Shown: piece after piece, positions 18,845 to 29,127 of the stretch | How the letters are laid out: each line of letters starts with the position of its first letter | Numbering within the stretch: position 1 is the stretch's first letter | Assembly: GCA_020723485.1 (NCBI GenBank) | Contig: DYIU01000002.1 | Coordinates: 529,543 to 593,542 of the forward strand | Source: Acidimicrobium ferrooxidans | GTDB taxonomy: Bacteria > Actinomycetota > Geothermincolia > Fen-727 > Anoxymicrobiaceae | Length of the DNA stretch: 64,000 nt | Reading direction: 5' to 3' | Program-made: the position numbers and the translations under genes | Notes under the pieces: generated by a model | The model's database searches: none | The model's input: only the letters and a program-made list of their open reading frames with translations | Told to the model about the DNA's origin: nothing

Positions 18845-19461
18845 TCTGCCTTCCTCATCTTGTAGCGGTTCAGGAGGGCCATCAGGCAGGCGAACGTCAG
18901 GAACGCCCCGGGGAACAGTATGAATATCGCGGGCGGGTTATACGGGGGGGCGATGTTGAACAGGGTCTTGTCGAAGAGCACTATCTTGCCTGTGCCGAGC
19001 AGCTCCCGTATGAAGCCCATTATCAGGAGCACGCACGTGTACCCGGCGCCCATCCCCAGGCCGTCTGCCAGGGCGTTCTTCACGTTGTTCTTGTATGCGT
19101 ACCCCTCGGCGCGCGCCAGGATGATGCAGTTGACCACGATGAGGGGTATCCAGACGCCCAGCCGGTCGTACACCGGCGGGAAGTACGCCTTGAGGGCAAG
19201 GTCGACTATCGTCACGAAAGACGCGATGACGACGATGAAGATCGGTATTCGTATCTGGTCGGGTATCCACTTCCGGATGGCGGCGATGATGACGTTCGAG
19301 AACACCAGCACGAAAGTGGCGGATATCCCCATGAAGATGCCGTTCTCCAGGCGGTTGCTGATGGCCAGGGAGGAGCACAGCCCCACCATCAGGACCATAA
19401 GCGGGTTCTCGAGTATGAATCCCTTCTTGAACTCGTACCAGAAAGTTGTCTGTTCTTCCAT
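18841..19461 (-). CDS. rnfE: Rnf complex subunit E
   Basis: ENPLMVLMVGLCSSLAISNRLEN, IPLIVVNCIILARAE. Confidence 0.92.
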   Translation of the reverse strand: MEEQTTFWYEFKKGFILENPLMVLMVGLCSSLAISNRLENGIFMGISATFVLVFSNVIIAAIRKWIPDQIRIPIFIVVIASFVTIVDLALKAYFPPVYDRLGVWIPLIVVNCIILARAEGYAYKNNVKNALADGLGMGAGYTCVLLIMGFIRELLGTGKIVLFDKTLFNIAPPYNPPAIFILFPGAFLTFACLMALLNRYKMRKAE

Positions 19462-19470
19462 GAGCGTTTC

Positions 19471-20013
19471 CTACCTGATGACCTCGTAGGCCTGGAGCGC
19501 CTTCTTCACCTGCAGGGCGACGGCCTTGCTGGTTATCGTGGCCCCGGTGACGGCCTGCACGTCCTCGCCCACCTCCAGGGGGTCCTTTGAAGTCTTACCC
19601 TCGAACCTGGCCAGGTTGTCCTCTTCCAGCACCTTGCTCCCCAGGCCCATGGTCTCCCTGTTCGAGATGACGGACACCCCGACCACCTCTCCGTCTTTGT
19701 TAATGCCTACGGCCAGCATGAGCGGGCCGCCGTAGCCTTTCGTGTTGATCTTGAATATGTAACCCTTGTCCGATGTGAACACCTTTTCGACCCCCGGGAC
19801 CTCCTTTGCCGCCTTCCTGGCGAGGTCCCGCTCTTCTTCGAGCTCACTGATGGAGTTGACCCCCGGTAGTGCAGCAACGGCCGCCTTGGCCTCCACCTCG
19901 CGGTCGTAGGCCTCGATCTTGTCGCGCGTCACCGAGTACGTGAGGCCGAGTCCGACGGCCGCCACCAGGCCCACCACCATGAGTGTCGTTCCCATTTTGA
20001 GTACCTGCTTCAT
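19471..20013 (-). CDS. rnfG: Rnf complex subunit G (FMN-binding)
   Basis: FMN-binding domain; flavinylation motif VTGATITSKAV. Confidence 0.93.
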   Translation of the reverse strand: MKQVLKMGTTLMVVGLVAAVGLGLTYSVTRDKIEAYDREVEAKAAVAALPGVNSISELEEERDLARKAAKEVPGVEKVFTSDKGYIFKINTKGYGGPLMLAVGINKDGEVVGVSVISNRETMGLGSKVLEEDNLARFEGKTSKDPLEVGEDVQAVTGATITSKAVALQVKKALQAYEVIR

Positions 20014-21113
20014 GCGGCCTCACCCGCCTGTTCTGCCTCCGCGGCCGCCTGGGCGCGGCGCATAGCCCTCACCCCGTACGGCACCGGCTTTACGTAGCGG
20101 TCGATGAGCGGGGTGAACCCGTTCATGAGGAGGATGGCGAACATCACGCCCTCCGGGAGGTTCGAGTAGAAGCGCAGCACCGTTGTGACGATGCCGCACC
20201 CGACCGCGAATATGACCTTTCCCCAGGCGGTCATCGGGTTGGTCACGTAATCGGTCGCCATGAAACACGCCCCGAAGAGCAGCCCGCCGGCCAGCGCCGC
20301 GAACAGCGGGTCCATGCCCAGTATCCACGAGAGGACCACCACCGTACCTACGTAGCAGACCGGTATCCTCCAGTCCACCAGCCCCTTGTACAGCAGGATG
20401 GCGAGGCCGACCAGGATAAGGACGGCCGATACCTCGCCTATGCATCCCCAGGGATTGCCCACCAGGAGCGGGCCGTAATAACGGGACGCGGCGACGGTCA
20501 GCTCGTCCTTTCGCACCAGCCCCTGGGCGGCCAGGGGCGTGGCGGTGGTTATCGCGTTTATGCTCTTTATGCTCTGGCTGGCGAAGACAGGCGCCTTCGG
20601 AGAAAACAGGTAGGAGGTCGTCATGTACTTGGAGTACGAGACGAAAAGGACAGCGCGGCCCACCAGCGCCGGGTTGAAGATGTTATGGCCCAGGCCACCG
20701 AACACCTGCTTTCCGAGGGCTATTGCCACTATGCCTCCGAGCAGCGGCATCCAGAAAGGCAGCTCGGGAGGAAGCGTGAGCCCCAGAAGCAGGCCGGTCA
20801 GCACGGCGGACAGGTCGTTCACGGTCACGGGCTCGTGCCTCAAGCGCTGGATGACGGCCTCGGTAGCGACAGCCCCCAGTATGCTCATCGCCACGACTAT
20901 CGCCGCCGAGACGCCGCCCATGTATATACCGTAGGCGGTTATCGGGAGCAGCGCCACTATCACCCAACCCATGATACCGGCAGTGGTGCTACTGTCGCGG
21001 ATGTGCGGCGAGACCCCTATGTTCAGGAGCCGGCTCTCCGCGCGGGCTTCATCCGGCTCTACACCGGCCTCCTGCTCTTTCTCGAGTTCGCTGTCAGGCT
21101 GTTTTTCCGGCAT
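20010..21113 (-). CDS. rnfD: Rnf complex subunit D
   Basis: KQVFGGLGHNIFNPALVGRAVLF, TTATPLA, CFMATDYVTNP. Confidence 0.94.
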   Translation of the reverse strand: MPEKQPDSELEKEQEAGVEPDEARAESRLLNIGVSPHIRDSSTTAGIMGWVIVALLPITAYGIYMGGVSAAIVVAMSILGAVATEAVIQRLRHEPVTVNDLSAVLTGLLLGLTLPPELPFWMPLLGGIVAIALGKQVFGGLGHNIFNPALVGRAVLFVSYSKYMTTSYLFSPKAPVFASQSIKSINAITTATPLAAQGLVRKDELTVAASRYYGPLLVGNPWGCIGEVSAVLILVGLAILLYKGLVDWRIPVCYVGTVVVLSWILGMDPLFAALAGGLLFGACFMATDYVTNPMTAWGKVIFAVGCGIVTTVLRFYSNLPEGVMFAILLMNGFTPLIDRYVKPVPYGVRAMRRAQAAAEAEQAGEAA

Positions 21114-22500
21114 TCTCTTTCTCTTCGGCCTCTTCGGACGCTTTCTCCGCGAGCGCTTCCATCTTCCGCTTCCTGCGGTTAAAGCCCTCTTTGCCGACCT
21201 TTATGAGCTGTACCAGGGGGTTCTTCGTCGGGCAGATGTAAGCGCAGCTGCCGCACTCCATGCAGTCGTTTATGTAGAGGTCCTCCAGATGGTCCCACAT
21301 CCCGGCGTCCGAGTAGGAACCCAGCAGGTAAGGCCTCAGGTTCATCGGGCAGCGCCTCACGCACCGGCCGCACCTTATGCAGGAGAAGTGCCCCGGCTCC
21401 TCGCAGAAGACGCTCCCCTTCTTGAAAACCAGTATCCCGCCGGTGGCCTTCGTGACCGGGACGTCCATCGTGTACTGGGCGAGCCCCATCATCGGGCCCC
21501 CCAGTATCACCTTTCCGGGGTCCCCCGAAAGCCCTCCGCAGAAATCTATTACCTCCCGGACCACGGTGCCTATGCGGACTTCGAGGTTCGCGCGCCCGGC
21601 GACCCCGTCGCCGGCCACAGTCACTATCCTCCTCGTCAGCGGCATCCCGGTCAGGAAGAGCTCGCTAATCGCGGCGCACGTGCCGACGTTGTCGACGATG
21701 GCCCCTACGTCCATGGGGAGCCCTCCGCTCGGCACCTCGCGCCCCAGCACGGTCTTGACGAGGGTCTTCTCCGCGCCCTGGGGGTAGATGCCCGGAAGTA
21801 TGAAGACCTCGATGCCGTCGTCCGGCACAGCCTCCCGCATGGCCGCGATAGCCTTCGGCCCGGTCTGCTCGATGGCTATGATTATCCGCTCCGCCCCGAC
21901 CGCCCTGCGGATTATCCTGGCCCCGTGGATGATGTCCTGGCCGCGCTCCAGCATCAGTCGGTAGTCGCCGGTCAGGAACGGCTCGCACTCCGCCCCGTTG
22001 ACGATCACCGCCTCGATGGGCCTGTCGGACGGAGGGCTAAGCTTCACGTGCGTTGGGAAGACGGCTCCGCCGAGCCCCACGATGCCACCTTCGCGCACTC
22101 TCCTCCGTATCTCACCGGGCTCCATGCTCAGGGGGTCGGGAGCGGGGCCCAGCCCGGGTGCGGGGGCGTCTTCCCCGTCCGAGCTTATCTCGACCGTCAG
22201 GACGTCTCGGCCAGATGGGTGCGGGAACCTCTGTATCGAGGTGACCTCGCCGGATACGCTGGAGTGCACCGGGGCCGAGATGTAGGAGTCCGAATCGCCG
22301 ATCTTCTGTCCGAGCAGCACCCTGTCGCCCTTTTCCACGAGCGGCTCGCAGGCGGCTCCGACGTGCTGCGAGAGGGGTATCAGAACCCGCTTCGGTTTCG
22401 GCCCGTCAGATATCTTGACGCCGGCCGCCAGCTTGCTGGCGGGTGGGTGCACTCCCCCTTTTACGAGGAGCGAGCGTTTGAGGTTATCAGCCCATCCCAT
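21094..22500 (-). CDS. rnfC: Rnf complex subunit C
   Basis: KGGVHPP, ISAPVHSSVSG, GLGGAVFPTHVKLSPP, CIRCGRCVRRCPMNL...CMECGSCAYICPTKNPL. Confidence 0.94.
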   Translation of the reverse strand: MGWADNLKRSLLVKGGVHPPASKLAAGVKISDGPKPKRVLIPLSQHVGAACEPLVEKGDRVLLGQKIGDSDSYISAPVHSSVSGEVTSIQRFPHPSGRDVLTVEISSDGEDAPAPGLGPAPDPLSMEPGEIRRRVREGGIVGLGGAVFPTHVKLSPPSDRPIEAVIVNGAECEPFLTGDYRLMLERGQDIIHGARIIRRAVGAERIIIAIEQTGPKAIAAMREAVPDDGIEVFILPGIYPQGAEKTLVKTVLGREVPSGGLPMDVGAIVDNVGTCAAISELFLTGMPLTRRIVTVAGDGVAGRANLEVRIGTVVREVIDFCGGLSGDPGKVILGGPMMGLAQYTMDVPVTKATGGILVFKKGSVFCEEPGHFSCIRCGRCVRRCPMNLRPYLLGSYSDAGMWDHLEDLYINDCMECGSCAYICPTKNPLVQLIKVGKEGFNRRKRKMEALAEKASEEAEEKENAGKTA

Positions 22501-22601
22501 AAAATAATTCCGTTCGAGGCTCCAGGGCCCAACAGACCAGAAGTGCCCGCAGTCGGGTGCCGCGGGCAAACTGCGAGTATAATACCAGAGATTAGCAAAC
22601 C

Positions 22602-23663
22602 ATGAAACAAAAGAAACTACTGAATATCCTCATCGTGACAGTGCTCGCCGCCGGGACCGTGGTCCTGGTGGTGTTTCTGTCGAGCCGCGGGGGCGGTGGC
22701 TCGGAGCCGAAAGGCACCTACCATTCTCCGACGGTCTTCGCGATGGACACCACGCTGGACATCACCATACAGGGCCGCAGTTCCGGGCAGGCGCAGGCGG
22801 ACGCCGACGCCGCAATAGCGCTCGCGCGCGAAATCGAGGCGCGCACGAGCAGGTTCAAGCCGGAGAGCGACATCGCGCTCGTCAACGCCGGCGCCGGCGT
22901 CGCGCCAGTGAGAGTGAGCGAGGACACGTTGTACCTCGTCGGCAAATCCATAGAGTTCGGCCAGGCGATGGGCGGCGGATTCGACATCACCGTGGCCCCG
23001 GTTGTCTCGCTGTGGGGATTCTACGACGAGCGGTACCGGGTCCCGTCGCAAGCTGAGATAGAAGCCGCGCTGGCCCTGGTAGGCCAGACAAAGGTGGTCA
23101 TCGACCGGGCCGCGGGCACCGTCTACCTGCCGTTGAAGGGCATGGAGCTCGACCTCGGAGGCGTGGCAAAGGGGTACGCGGTGCAGAAGATGTACGAGCT
23201 GCTCGAGAGCCGCGGGGTGAAGAGCGCGCTGATCAACTTCGGTGGTTCGGTAGGGGCGCTGGGCAGGCGGTCGGACGGCAAGAAATGGGTGATCGGCGTA
23301 AAGCACCCCAGGGCCGGCGGCGGCGCGCTGGTCGGCGAGCTGGGGGTCGAGAACATGTTCGTGAACACCTCCGGCGACTACGAGCGCTACTTCGAGCAGG
23401 AGGGCAAGCGGTATTTCCACATCTTCGACCCCGCCACCGGCCGTCAGCCGGAGGGCACCATGAGCGTGACCGTGGTGGGCCCCGACGCGATGGTGGCCGA
23501 CATCCTCTCGAAGGCCCCGTTCGTGATGGGTATCCAGAACGGGCTCAAGTTCATAGAGAGCCGGCCTGGTTTCGAGGCCCTCGCCATCGACTCGACAGGA
23601 AACACGGCCTATACGCCGAACATGAAGAGCGAGTATGTCATCACGATGACGGAGAATATCTGA
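22602..23663 (+). CDS. apbE: FAD:protein FMN transferase
   Basis: MDTTLDITIQG, DLGGVAKGYAVQKM, INFGGSVGALG, HIFDPATGRQP. Confidence 0.93.
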   Translation: MKQKKLLNILIVTVLAAGTVVLVVFLSSRGGGGSEPKGTYHSPTVFAMDTTLDITIQGRSSGQAQADADAAIALAREIEARTSRFKPESDIALVNAGAGVAPVRVSEDTLYLVGKSIEFGQAMGGGFDITVAPVVSLWGFYDERYRVPSQAEIEAALALVGQTKVVIDRAAGTVYLPLKGMELDLGGVAKGYAVQKMYELLESRGVKSALINFGGSVGALGRRSDGKKWVIGVKHPRAGGGALVGELGVENMFVNTSGDYERYFEQEGKRYFHIFDPATGRQPEGTMSVTVVGPDAMVADILSKAPFVMGIQNGLKFIESRPGFEALAIDSTGNTAYTPNMKSEYVITMTENI

Positions 23664-24115
23664 TGAAATGCACCGGTACGGTCCTCGCGAGCCGCGGGGA
23701 GATAGCTTCAGTCCTCATAGAATCGAAGGCCTGCGACCACTGCCAGGCGTGCGGGTTCGGCGCGGTCCGCGACCCCAAGGCGCTCGAGGTCAACGCGCTG
23801 AACAGGGTCGGCGCCGAGGCGGGCGACACAGTCGACCTCGAGGTCTCAGGCAAGAAGGTGATGGAGGCCTCGGCCATACTCTTCCTCATCCCGTTCGCGG
23901 GCTTCATTGTGGGATTCCTGGTCGGCTACTTCGCGATAGGCCCAATATTCGATGCGAGGACGCCTGCCGCGATAATAACCGGGTTCGTGCTGCTGGCCGC
24001 GTCCTACTACCTGGTCTACCTGCTGGGCAACAGGAGCGAGTTCGAGTTCGTCATAAAGGGCGTAGCCGAGGGCCCCGAACCCCTCACACCGTACGAGTCG
24101 CCGAGCCTCCGCTGA
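23663..24115 (+). CDS. RseC/MucC-family SoxR-reducing system-like membrane protein
   Basis: CDHCQACGFGAV motif followed by two TM helices; ATGA-coupled to apbE. Confidence 0.75.
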   Translation: MKCTGTVLASRGEIASVLIESKACDHCQACGFGAVRDPKALEVNALNRVGAEAGDTVDLEVSGKKVMEASAILFLIPFAGFIVGFLVGYFAIGPIFDARTPAAIITGFVLLAASYYLVYLLGNRSEFEFVIKGVAEGPEPLTPYESPSLR

Positions 24116-24212
24116 GCCGCGCAGGTCTATTCCCCGGGTTTTACGGGCCGGCCGACAAATGATACAGTGACCGGGTCAAGTGGCAACTGGTTTCGAAAGG
24201 TTGGTGGGTCTT

Positions 24213-24467
24213 ATGCCTGAAGAGGAGATCGGCCGTATCACTCACTACTTCAACAAGATCAGTGTCGCCGCGATTGAGCTTTCCGGGACCCTCGAGGTCG
24301 GGGACACAATCCACGTCAAGGGTCACACCTCCGACTGGACCCAGAAGATCGACTCGATGCAGATCGAGCACGACTCGGTTGAAAAAGCCGGTCCAGGGGA
24401 CTCAGTCGGCATCAAGGTGGACGGTCACGCCCACGAGCACGACGCGGTATTCAAGGTCACCGACTGA
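24213..24467 (+). CDS. Translation elongation factor-like small protein (EF-Tu domain 2-like)
   Basis: IGRITHYFNKISVAAIELSGTLEVGDTIHVKGHTSDWTQKIDSMQIEHDSVEKAGPGDSVGIKV. Confidence 0.75.
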   Translation: MPEEEIGRITHYFNKISVAAIELSGTLEVGDTIHVKGHTSDWTQKIDSMQIEHDSVEKAGPGDSVGIKVDGHAHEHDAVFKVTD

Positions 24468-24517
24468 CAGAGGCCGGCCTTCTTCACGTGCAACTTCCAG
24501 CGCGGGTGGAGCCCCAG

Positions 24518-25285
24518 CTACTTGTCATGAAGCAGAGCGGTCCCGTGCTCCCTGAAGAACCCGGCGTTGATGAGGCGCGTCCGGCCGCGGACCGCGGTCG
24601 CGGTACGGGGATGGTGCACGTGGCCGAAGTAGTGCACGGAAGGCTCGTACCTGTCGATGTATTCGAGCAGGGCCTCGCTGCCCACCTCGTCCCTGGCGGC
24701 CAGCTCGTCCCAGGTCAGCTCGGGAACCGCGGGAGGGTAGTGCGTGCACAGCACCTCGGCCGGCTCCAGCTCCGCCACCCGGCGCTCGTACTCGGCGGGC
24801 TCGATCTCACCTGGCAGTCCGACCGTCCATGGGCCGTGGGGAGAGCCGCTCAGCATCGCGAACCTCTGGCCCTCTATCTCGACGACGCCTGCCTCGACCA
24901 TCTCCGCCCGGCCGCCCCCTATCTCCCTGATGAGCCACGGGTTGTCGGTGTTCCCGTAGATCATGAGGCAGCGACAGGGGATGCTTTCGAACAGTCTCCT
25001 GTAGCTCTCTGCCACCAGCTCGCCGATCCTGGCCGACTGCTCTGACGAGCTGCCTACCACCTCGCGGACCCGGCGGCGCGCCTCGTGCGGATCGCCCCTG
25101 GCGAACAGCTCGAGCGCCTGCGCGACCTGCTCCTTCGAATAGACGTCGGAGAGAATCCCCTCGAGCGTCTGAAAATCTATCAGGTTGACGTAATCGCCGA
25201 GCAGTACGGCGGTATCGCCGGGCTCAAGCTGAGCCGCGAGGGCGCCGTACTCCCCATGGATGTCCGAGATGACCTTCACTGCCAA
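24518..25285 (-). CDS. Metallophosphoesterase
   Basis: VISDIHGE, LLGDYVN, YGNTDN, GHVHHPRT motifs. Confidence 0.88.
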   Translation of the reverse strand: MAVKVISDIHGEYGALAAQLEPGDTAVLLGDYVNLIDFQTLEGILSDVYSKEQVAQALELFARGDPHEARRRVREVVGSSSEQSARIGELVAESYRRLFESIPCRCLMIYGNTDNPWLIREIGGGRAEMVEAGVVEIEGQRFAMLSGSPHGPWTVGLPGEIEPAEYERRVAELEPAEVLCTHYPPAVPELTWDELAARDEVGSEALLEYIDRYEPSVHYFGHVHHPRTATAVRGRTRLINAGFFREHGTALLHDK

Positions 25286-25286
25286 A

Positions 25287-26258
25287 TCAGCGGTACTCCT
25301 TGAGTAACTCGGTGGCCTTTGTCCTTACACTCTTCCTCAGCTCCTTGGGCGCCTGTATTTCCACCCTGTCTCCGAACCGCAGGAGGTAGTTGGACAACCA
25401 CTCCAGGTTCAGCGTCCTGAGCTCCACCAGCACAGTGCCGTCCTCCTCGACCGCGCACGTGGCGGCCGGCCACTCCTCTACAATGCGGCGTCCCTCCCTG
25501 CCGGCGAACCTGAGCCTGACCTGGTGCGCCTTCCTCCCCGGCTTGTACTCGCCCACGAGCGCGGGCACGTTGAAAGACTCGCGCGCCTCCCAGGACGCGG
25601 GCTCGCCGGTGAGCTCGACGCTCTTTATCCTGTCCAGCCTGAACAGGCGGGTGTCCGACGCCAGGTGGCACCACCCCAGCAGATACCAGTGCCCTCTCGA
25701 CCACACCAGGGAAAGCGGCTCGACTTCGCGTTCGGTCATCTCGTCCCTGGAGAAGCTCAGGTACTCGATCAGCAGGACCTGCTGCTTCTGCAGGCCTTCC
25801 TCGATGATGTCCCTCCAGCTGCCCGTGTAAGCGCTCATCTCGACGTCGATGCGCTCGGCGAGCTCCTCGATGTCGGCCTTCTCCCTGTCCGACAGCAGGC
25901 GTCCCACCTTGTCCAGGGCGGTCCCCAGGGGGCCGTCCTTTTCGAAGACCCCGGCTTTCACCAGCGCGCCGCCGGCGACGTACAGTGAGACGGCCTCCTC
26001 ACGGGTGAGGTTCAGCGGTCTCTCGAAATAGTCCGCCAGCATCATGTATACGCGGTCGCCTTCTATCCAGTAGTCCATCAGGTCCGCCGGGGTGTACTCC
26101 GGCACCCCGCACATCCGCAGCGTTTCGAGGTCGCAGACCAGCTCTTCCCTGCTGACACCAAACTCCTTGCAGAGCTCTCCCACCGAAGCCCCGTCCGCGG
26201 CCACGATGAAAGGGACCATTAGCAGTATGCGGTTCAGCCTCTGGCTAACCTTTGTCAT
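25287..26258 (-). CDS. WYL-domain regulator (PafC-like)
   Basis: WYL-type core HWYLLGWCHLASDTRLFRLDRI; start trimmed to MTKVSQRL. Confidence 0.85.
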   Translation of the reverse strand: MTKVSQRLNRILLMVPFIVAADGASVGELCKEFGVSREELVCDLETLRMCGVPEYTPADLMDYWIEGDRVYMMLADYFERPLNLTREEAVSLYVAGGALVKAGVFEKDGPLGTALDKVGRLLSDREKADIEELAERIDVEMSAYTGSWRDIIEEGLQKQQVLLIEYLSFSRDEMTEREVEPLSLVWSRGHWYLLGWCHLASDTRLFRLDRIKSVELTGEPASWEARESFNVPALVGEYKPGRKAHQVRLRFAGREGRRIVEEWPAATCAVEEDGTVLVELRTLNLEWLSNYLLRFGDRVEIQAPKELRKSVRTKATELLKEYR

Positions 26259-27256
26259 CACCTGGTTCTCAATCCCCTGACTATCCCCCGCAGGCGCTCG
26301 GTCACCATCTCCTTGAGCTCCACCGGCGCCGTTATCCTCGCGTCGGCGCCGAAGCCCAGGACCCATTCCACGAAGTGCTCCGGGTCGCTGACCTCGTAGG
26401 TGACCTCGAGGCTCCCGTCCTCGTACCTCGTCTCGCTCAAGTGCCTGGCCGGGCCGCTCTCCCTGGCGAACGCGAGCCGGGGAGTGAAGTGCACCACAGA
26501 CTCTATGTCCTCCACGCCCCGCGCCGGGGGCCACTCCCACGGTATCTGGTCCCGGATCTCGAACCCCTGCGGCAGCTCGAAATCCGCGGTCTTCGGCTTC
26601 TTCTCGTTCACCTCGACGTCGGAGACTATCCTGTCCAGCTTGAAGCACCTGGTCTCCTTCCTGGTGTGACAGAGTCCGACCAGGTACCAGCACCCCCACC
26701 TGTTGAACAACCCGTAAGGCTCCACAGTGCGTTCGATAGGCTCGGCGGCGTCGAGGGCACGGTAAGAGAACCTCAGGTACTTGCGGCGCATGAGCCCGTC
26801 GAGGATCGACGCGAGCGCCTCCCTGTCTCCCGGCGACTCCACCCATCGCACGTGCGGTACGTCGCTGAGGGAGGCGTCCTCGTCGAACACCAGCTTCAGG
26901 AAAGCGCTGTGGGCGGGACCGCTGAACGGGGTCCCCGAGCCCAGGAACAGCCGGGACACGATCGTCAGGGCGACCTTCTCCTCAGGGGTGAGGTCCAGGT
27001 GCGGGAGGTAGTACCTGCCGCGCGGTATTACGTAGCCCTCCTCCCCGTCCCTGGTCTTCCTGACCTCGATGTTCACGCCCATGTCCCTGAGCTCTTCCTT
27101 GTCGCGCTCGAACATCTTGTGAAGGGCGTTCTTCTCCGCCTTCGTGCGGTGGGGCTGCGATTTATAAACGGTATCGGAGAGCTTCTCGAACGTCACGGGC
27201 CTGGACGTATCCAGGAGGTACGCCATCAGGTTTATGAGCCTCTCGATCTTATCCAT
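26258..27256 (-). CDS. WYL-domain regulator (PafB-like)
   Basis: CWYLVGLCHTRKETRCFKLDRI; start trimmed to MDKIERLINLMAYLL. Confidence 0.85.
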   Translation of the reverse strand: MDKIERLINLMAYLLDTSRPVTFEKLSDTVYKSQPHRTKAEKNALHKMFERDKEELRDMGVNIEVRKTRDGEEGYVIPRGRYYLPHLDLTPEEKVALTIVSRLFLGSGTPFSGPAHSAFLKLVFDEDASLSDVPHVRWVESPGDREALASILDGLMRRKYLRFSYRALDAAEPIERTVEPYGLFNRWGCWYLVGLCHTRKETRCFKLDRIVSDVEVNEKKPKTADFELPQGFEIRDQIPWEWPPARGVEDIESVVHFTPRLAFARESGPARHLSETRYEDGSLEVTYEVSDPEHFVEWVLGFGADARITAPVELKEMVTERLRGIVRGLRTR

Positions 27257-27399
27257 AGGGTATTCCGCTGCTGCCGCGGTTTCATTCTCGACGACGAGGA
27301 AATGATATAAGGGGCGGACTGGTGAGTCCACCCCTCATACATTGATCTGCCGCCTCTCACCCCCGCGCGCGGGGCGTTGAGCCGGCATGCCCTGAACCT

Positions 27400-28548
27400 C
27401 TAGGCGAGCAGCTCGCGGGCTATGATGTAGCGCTGTATCTCCGAGGTGCCGCCGCCGAGGACCCCAAGCTGCGCGTCCCGGTACGAGCGCTCGACCGCGT
27501 ACTCCTTGGTGTACCCGTAGCCACCGTGTATCTGGATGGCGTTGCGGGCCGCCTTCAGTGAGACCTCGGTGATGTAGAGCTTGGAAAGGGACGCGGTCAT
27601 GGTGTCCATGATGCCCTGGTCCTTGTTCCAGGCGGTCTTGTACAGTATCCAGCGCGATGTCTCGAGCCACATCTTCATGTCCGCCAGCATGAACTGCACG
27701 GCCTGGAACTTGGCGATGGGCCTGCCGAACTGCTTGCGCTGCTTGGCGTAGCTGATGCACTCCTCGAGCTGTATCTCCTGGCCTCCGATCGCGGCGGCGA
27801 GCATCACCGAGCGCTCCCATTCGAGCGTAGCCATGGCCACGCCCAGGAAGCCCGCGTTCTCAACACCGAGAAGGTTCTCAGCCGGGACTTCGGCGTTATC
27901 GAAGATGAGCTCCGAGGTCGGTGAGGAGCGGTTGCCGGTCTTGTGAATCTCCTTGCCGATCGAGAAACCCGGGAAGCCCTTCTCGACTATGAACCCGGAG
28001 ATGCCGGCCGGGCCCTTCTCCTTGTCGGTCTTTGCCAGGACGACGAAGACGTTCCCGACCGGGCCGTTCGTGATGAAGGTCTTTGTGCCGTTCAGCACAT
28101 AGTAGCCGTCTTTCTTGTCGGCTGTAGTGAGCAGTCCCGCCGCGTCACTTCCCGCCTCGGGCTCCGTCAGGCCCAGGCCGGAGATCCACTCGCCGCTCGC
28201 GATCTTCGGCAGGTACTTCTTCTTCTGCTCCTCGGTGCCCAGCTGCCAGATGGGGATGCCGCCGATGACTACGTGCGCGCCCCATGACAGGCTGAATCCC
28301 GCGTCGCAGCCGCCGTATCCTATCGCCTCGCCGGCGATGCTCGTATCGACCACGCTCGCGCCGCTGCCGCCGTACTCCTCGGGGTACGGGAGGCCCATCA
28401 GGCCGAACTCCGCCGCCTTGTCCCAGACATCGCGGTCGAACCTCGCCTCCTCGTCCCGCTCGGCCGCCCCGGGCAGAATCTCCTTCTGGGCGAACTCGAT
28501 AACAGACTGCTTGAACAGTAACTGCTCCTCGGTGAACGCAAAATCCAT
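27400..28548 (-). CDS. Acyl-CoA dehydrogenase
   Basis: [48 protein letters not shown]. Confidence 0.95.
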   Translation of the reverse strand: MDFAFTEEQLLFKQSVIEFAQKEILPGAAERDEEARFDRDVWDKAAEFGLMGLPYPEEYGGSGASVVDTSIAGEAIGYGGCDAGFSLSWGAHVVIGGIPIWQLGTEEQKKKYLPKIASGEWISGLGLTEPEAGSDAAGLLTTADKKDGYYVLNGTKTFITNGPVGNVFVVLAKTDKEKGPAGISGFIVEKGFPGFSIGKEIHKTGNRSSPTSELIFDNAEVPAENLLGVENAGFLGVAMATLEWERSVMLAAAIGGQEIQLEECISYAKQRKQFGRPIAKFQAVQFMLADMKMWLETSRWILYKTAWNKDQGIMDTMTASLSKLYITEVSLKAARNAIQIHGGYGYTKEYAVERSYRDAQLGVLGGGTSEIQRYIIARELLA

Positions 28549-28638
28549 CTTTCCTCCCTTTCTAAGAACCCCTCAAGACTCAATCTCAGACACCAGAAAT
28601 GACCCTGAGGTCAAAAATTCCCACACATTTCTATCACA

Positions 28639-29127
28639 TTATTCCTCTGGAACAAAGTAGAAGTCCCGTGTCCTGCCGGTGCGCTCTTCGGGCGGAAGGA
28701 ATTCAGCCTGTACGGGCAGGCCCGCGCGCAGGACCGCGGGGTCGGCCGGCTTCAGTATCGCGATGACCGGGTAGCGGGCCCCCTCGAGCAGGACGCCGCC
28801 CTGGTAGAAGGGCACTTCGGTCCGCATCTCGGAAAGGGATATGTCCACGCGCCCGAAGATAGTTATCGTCCCGCGCGGGGGCATCTCCACCCACTCGCAA
28901 TCCACGTAGCAGTCGTGGCACCAGGACCTCGGCCAGAAATATACCGAGCCGCATGCCGGGCAGCGGGTTCCCATGAGGCGCGCGTTCTCCTTGAGCTCGA
29001 TGTAGAAGCGCGAGAGCTCCCCCATCGAAGCAAGGTAATCCACCTTCCAGCGGTCCGGCATGAGGGCGGCGCCTTCCTTCTCCCTAATCGGTTCGAGCCT
29101 GGGGTCTATCTCGTCAGGCATGTTCAT
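28639..29127 (-). CDS. DUF35 / zinc-ribbon OB-fold acyl-CoA-associated protein
   Basis: RCPACGSVYFWPRSWCHDC rubredoxin-like zinc ribbon followed by OB-fold. Confidence 0.85.
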   Translation of the reverse strand: MNMPDEIDPRLEPIREKEGAALMPDRWKVDYLASMGELSRFYIELKENARLMGTRCPACGSVYFWPRSWCHDCYVDCEWVEMPPRGTITIFGRVDISLSEMRTEVPFYQGGVLLEGARYPVIAILKPADPAVLRAGLPVQAEFLPPEERTGRTRDFYFVPEE

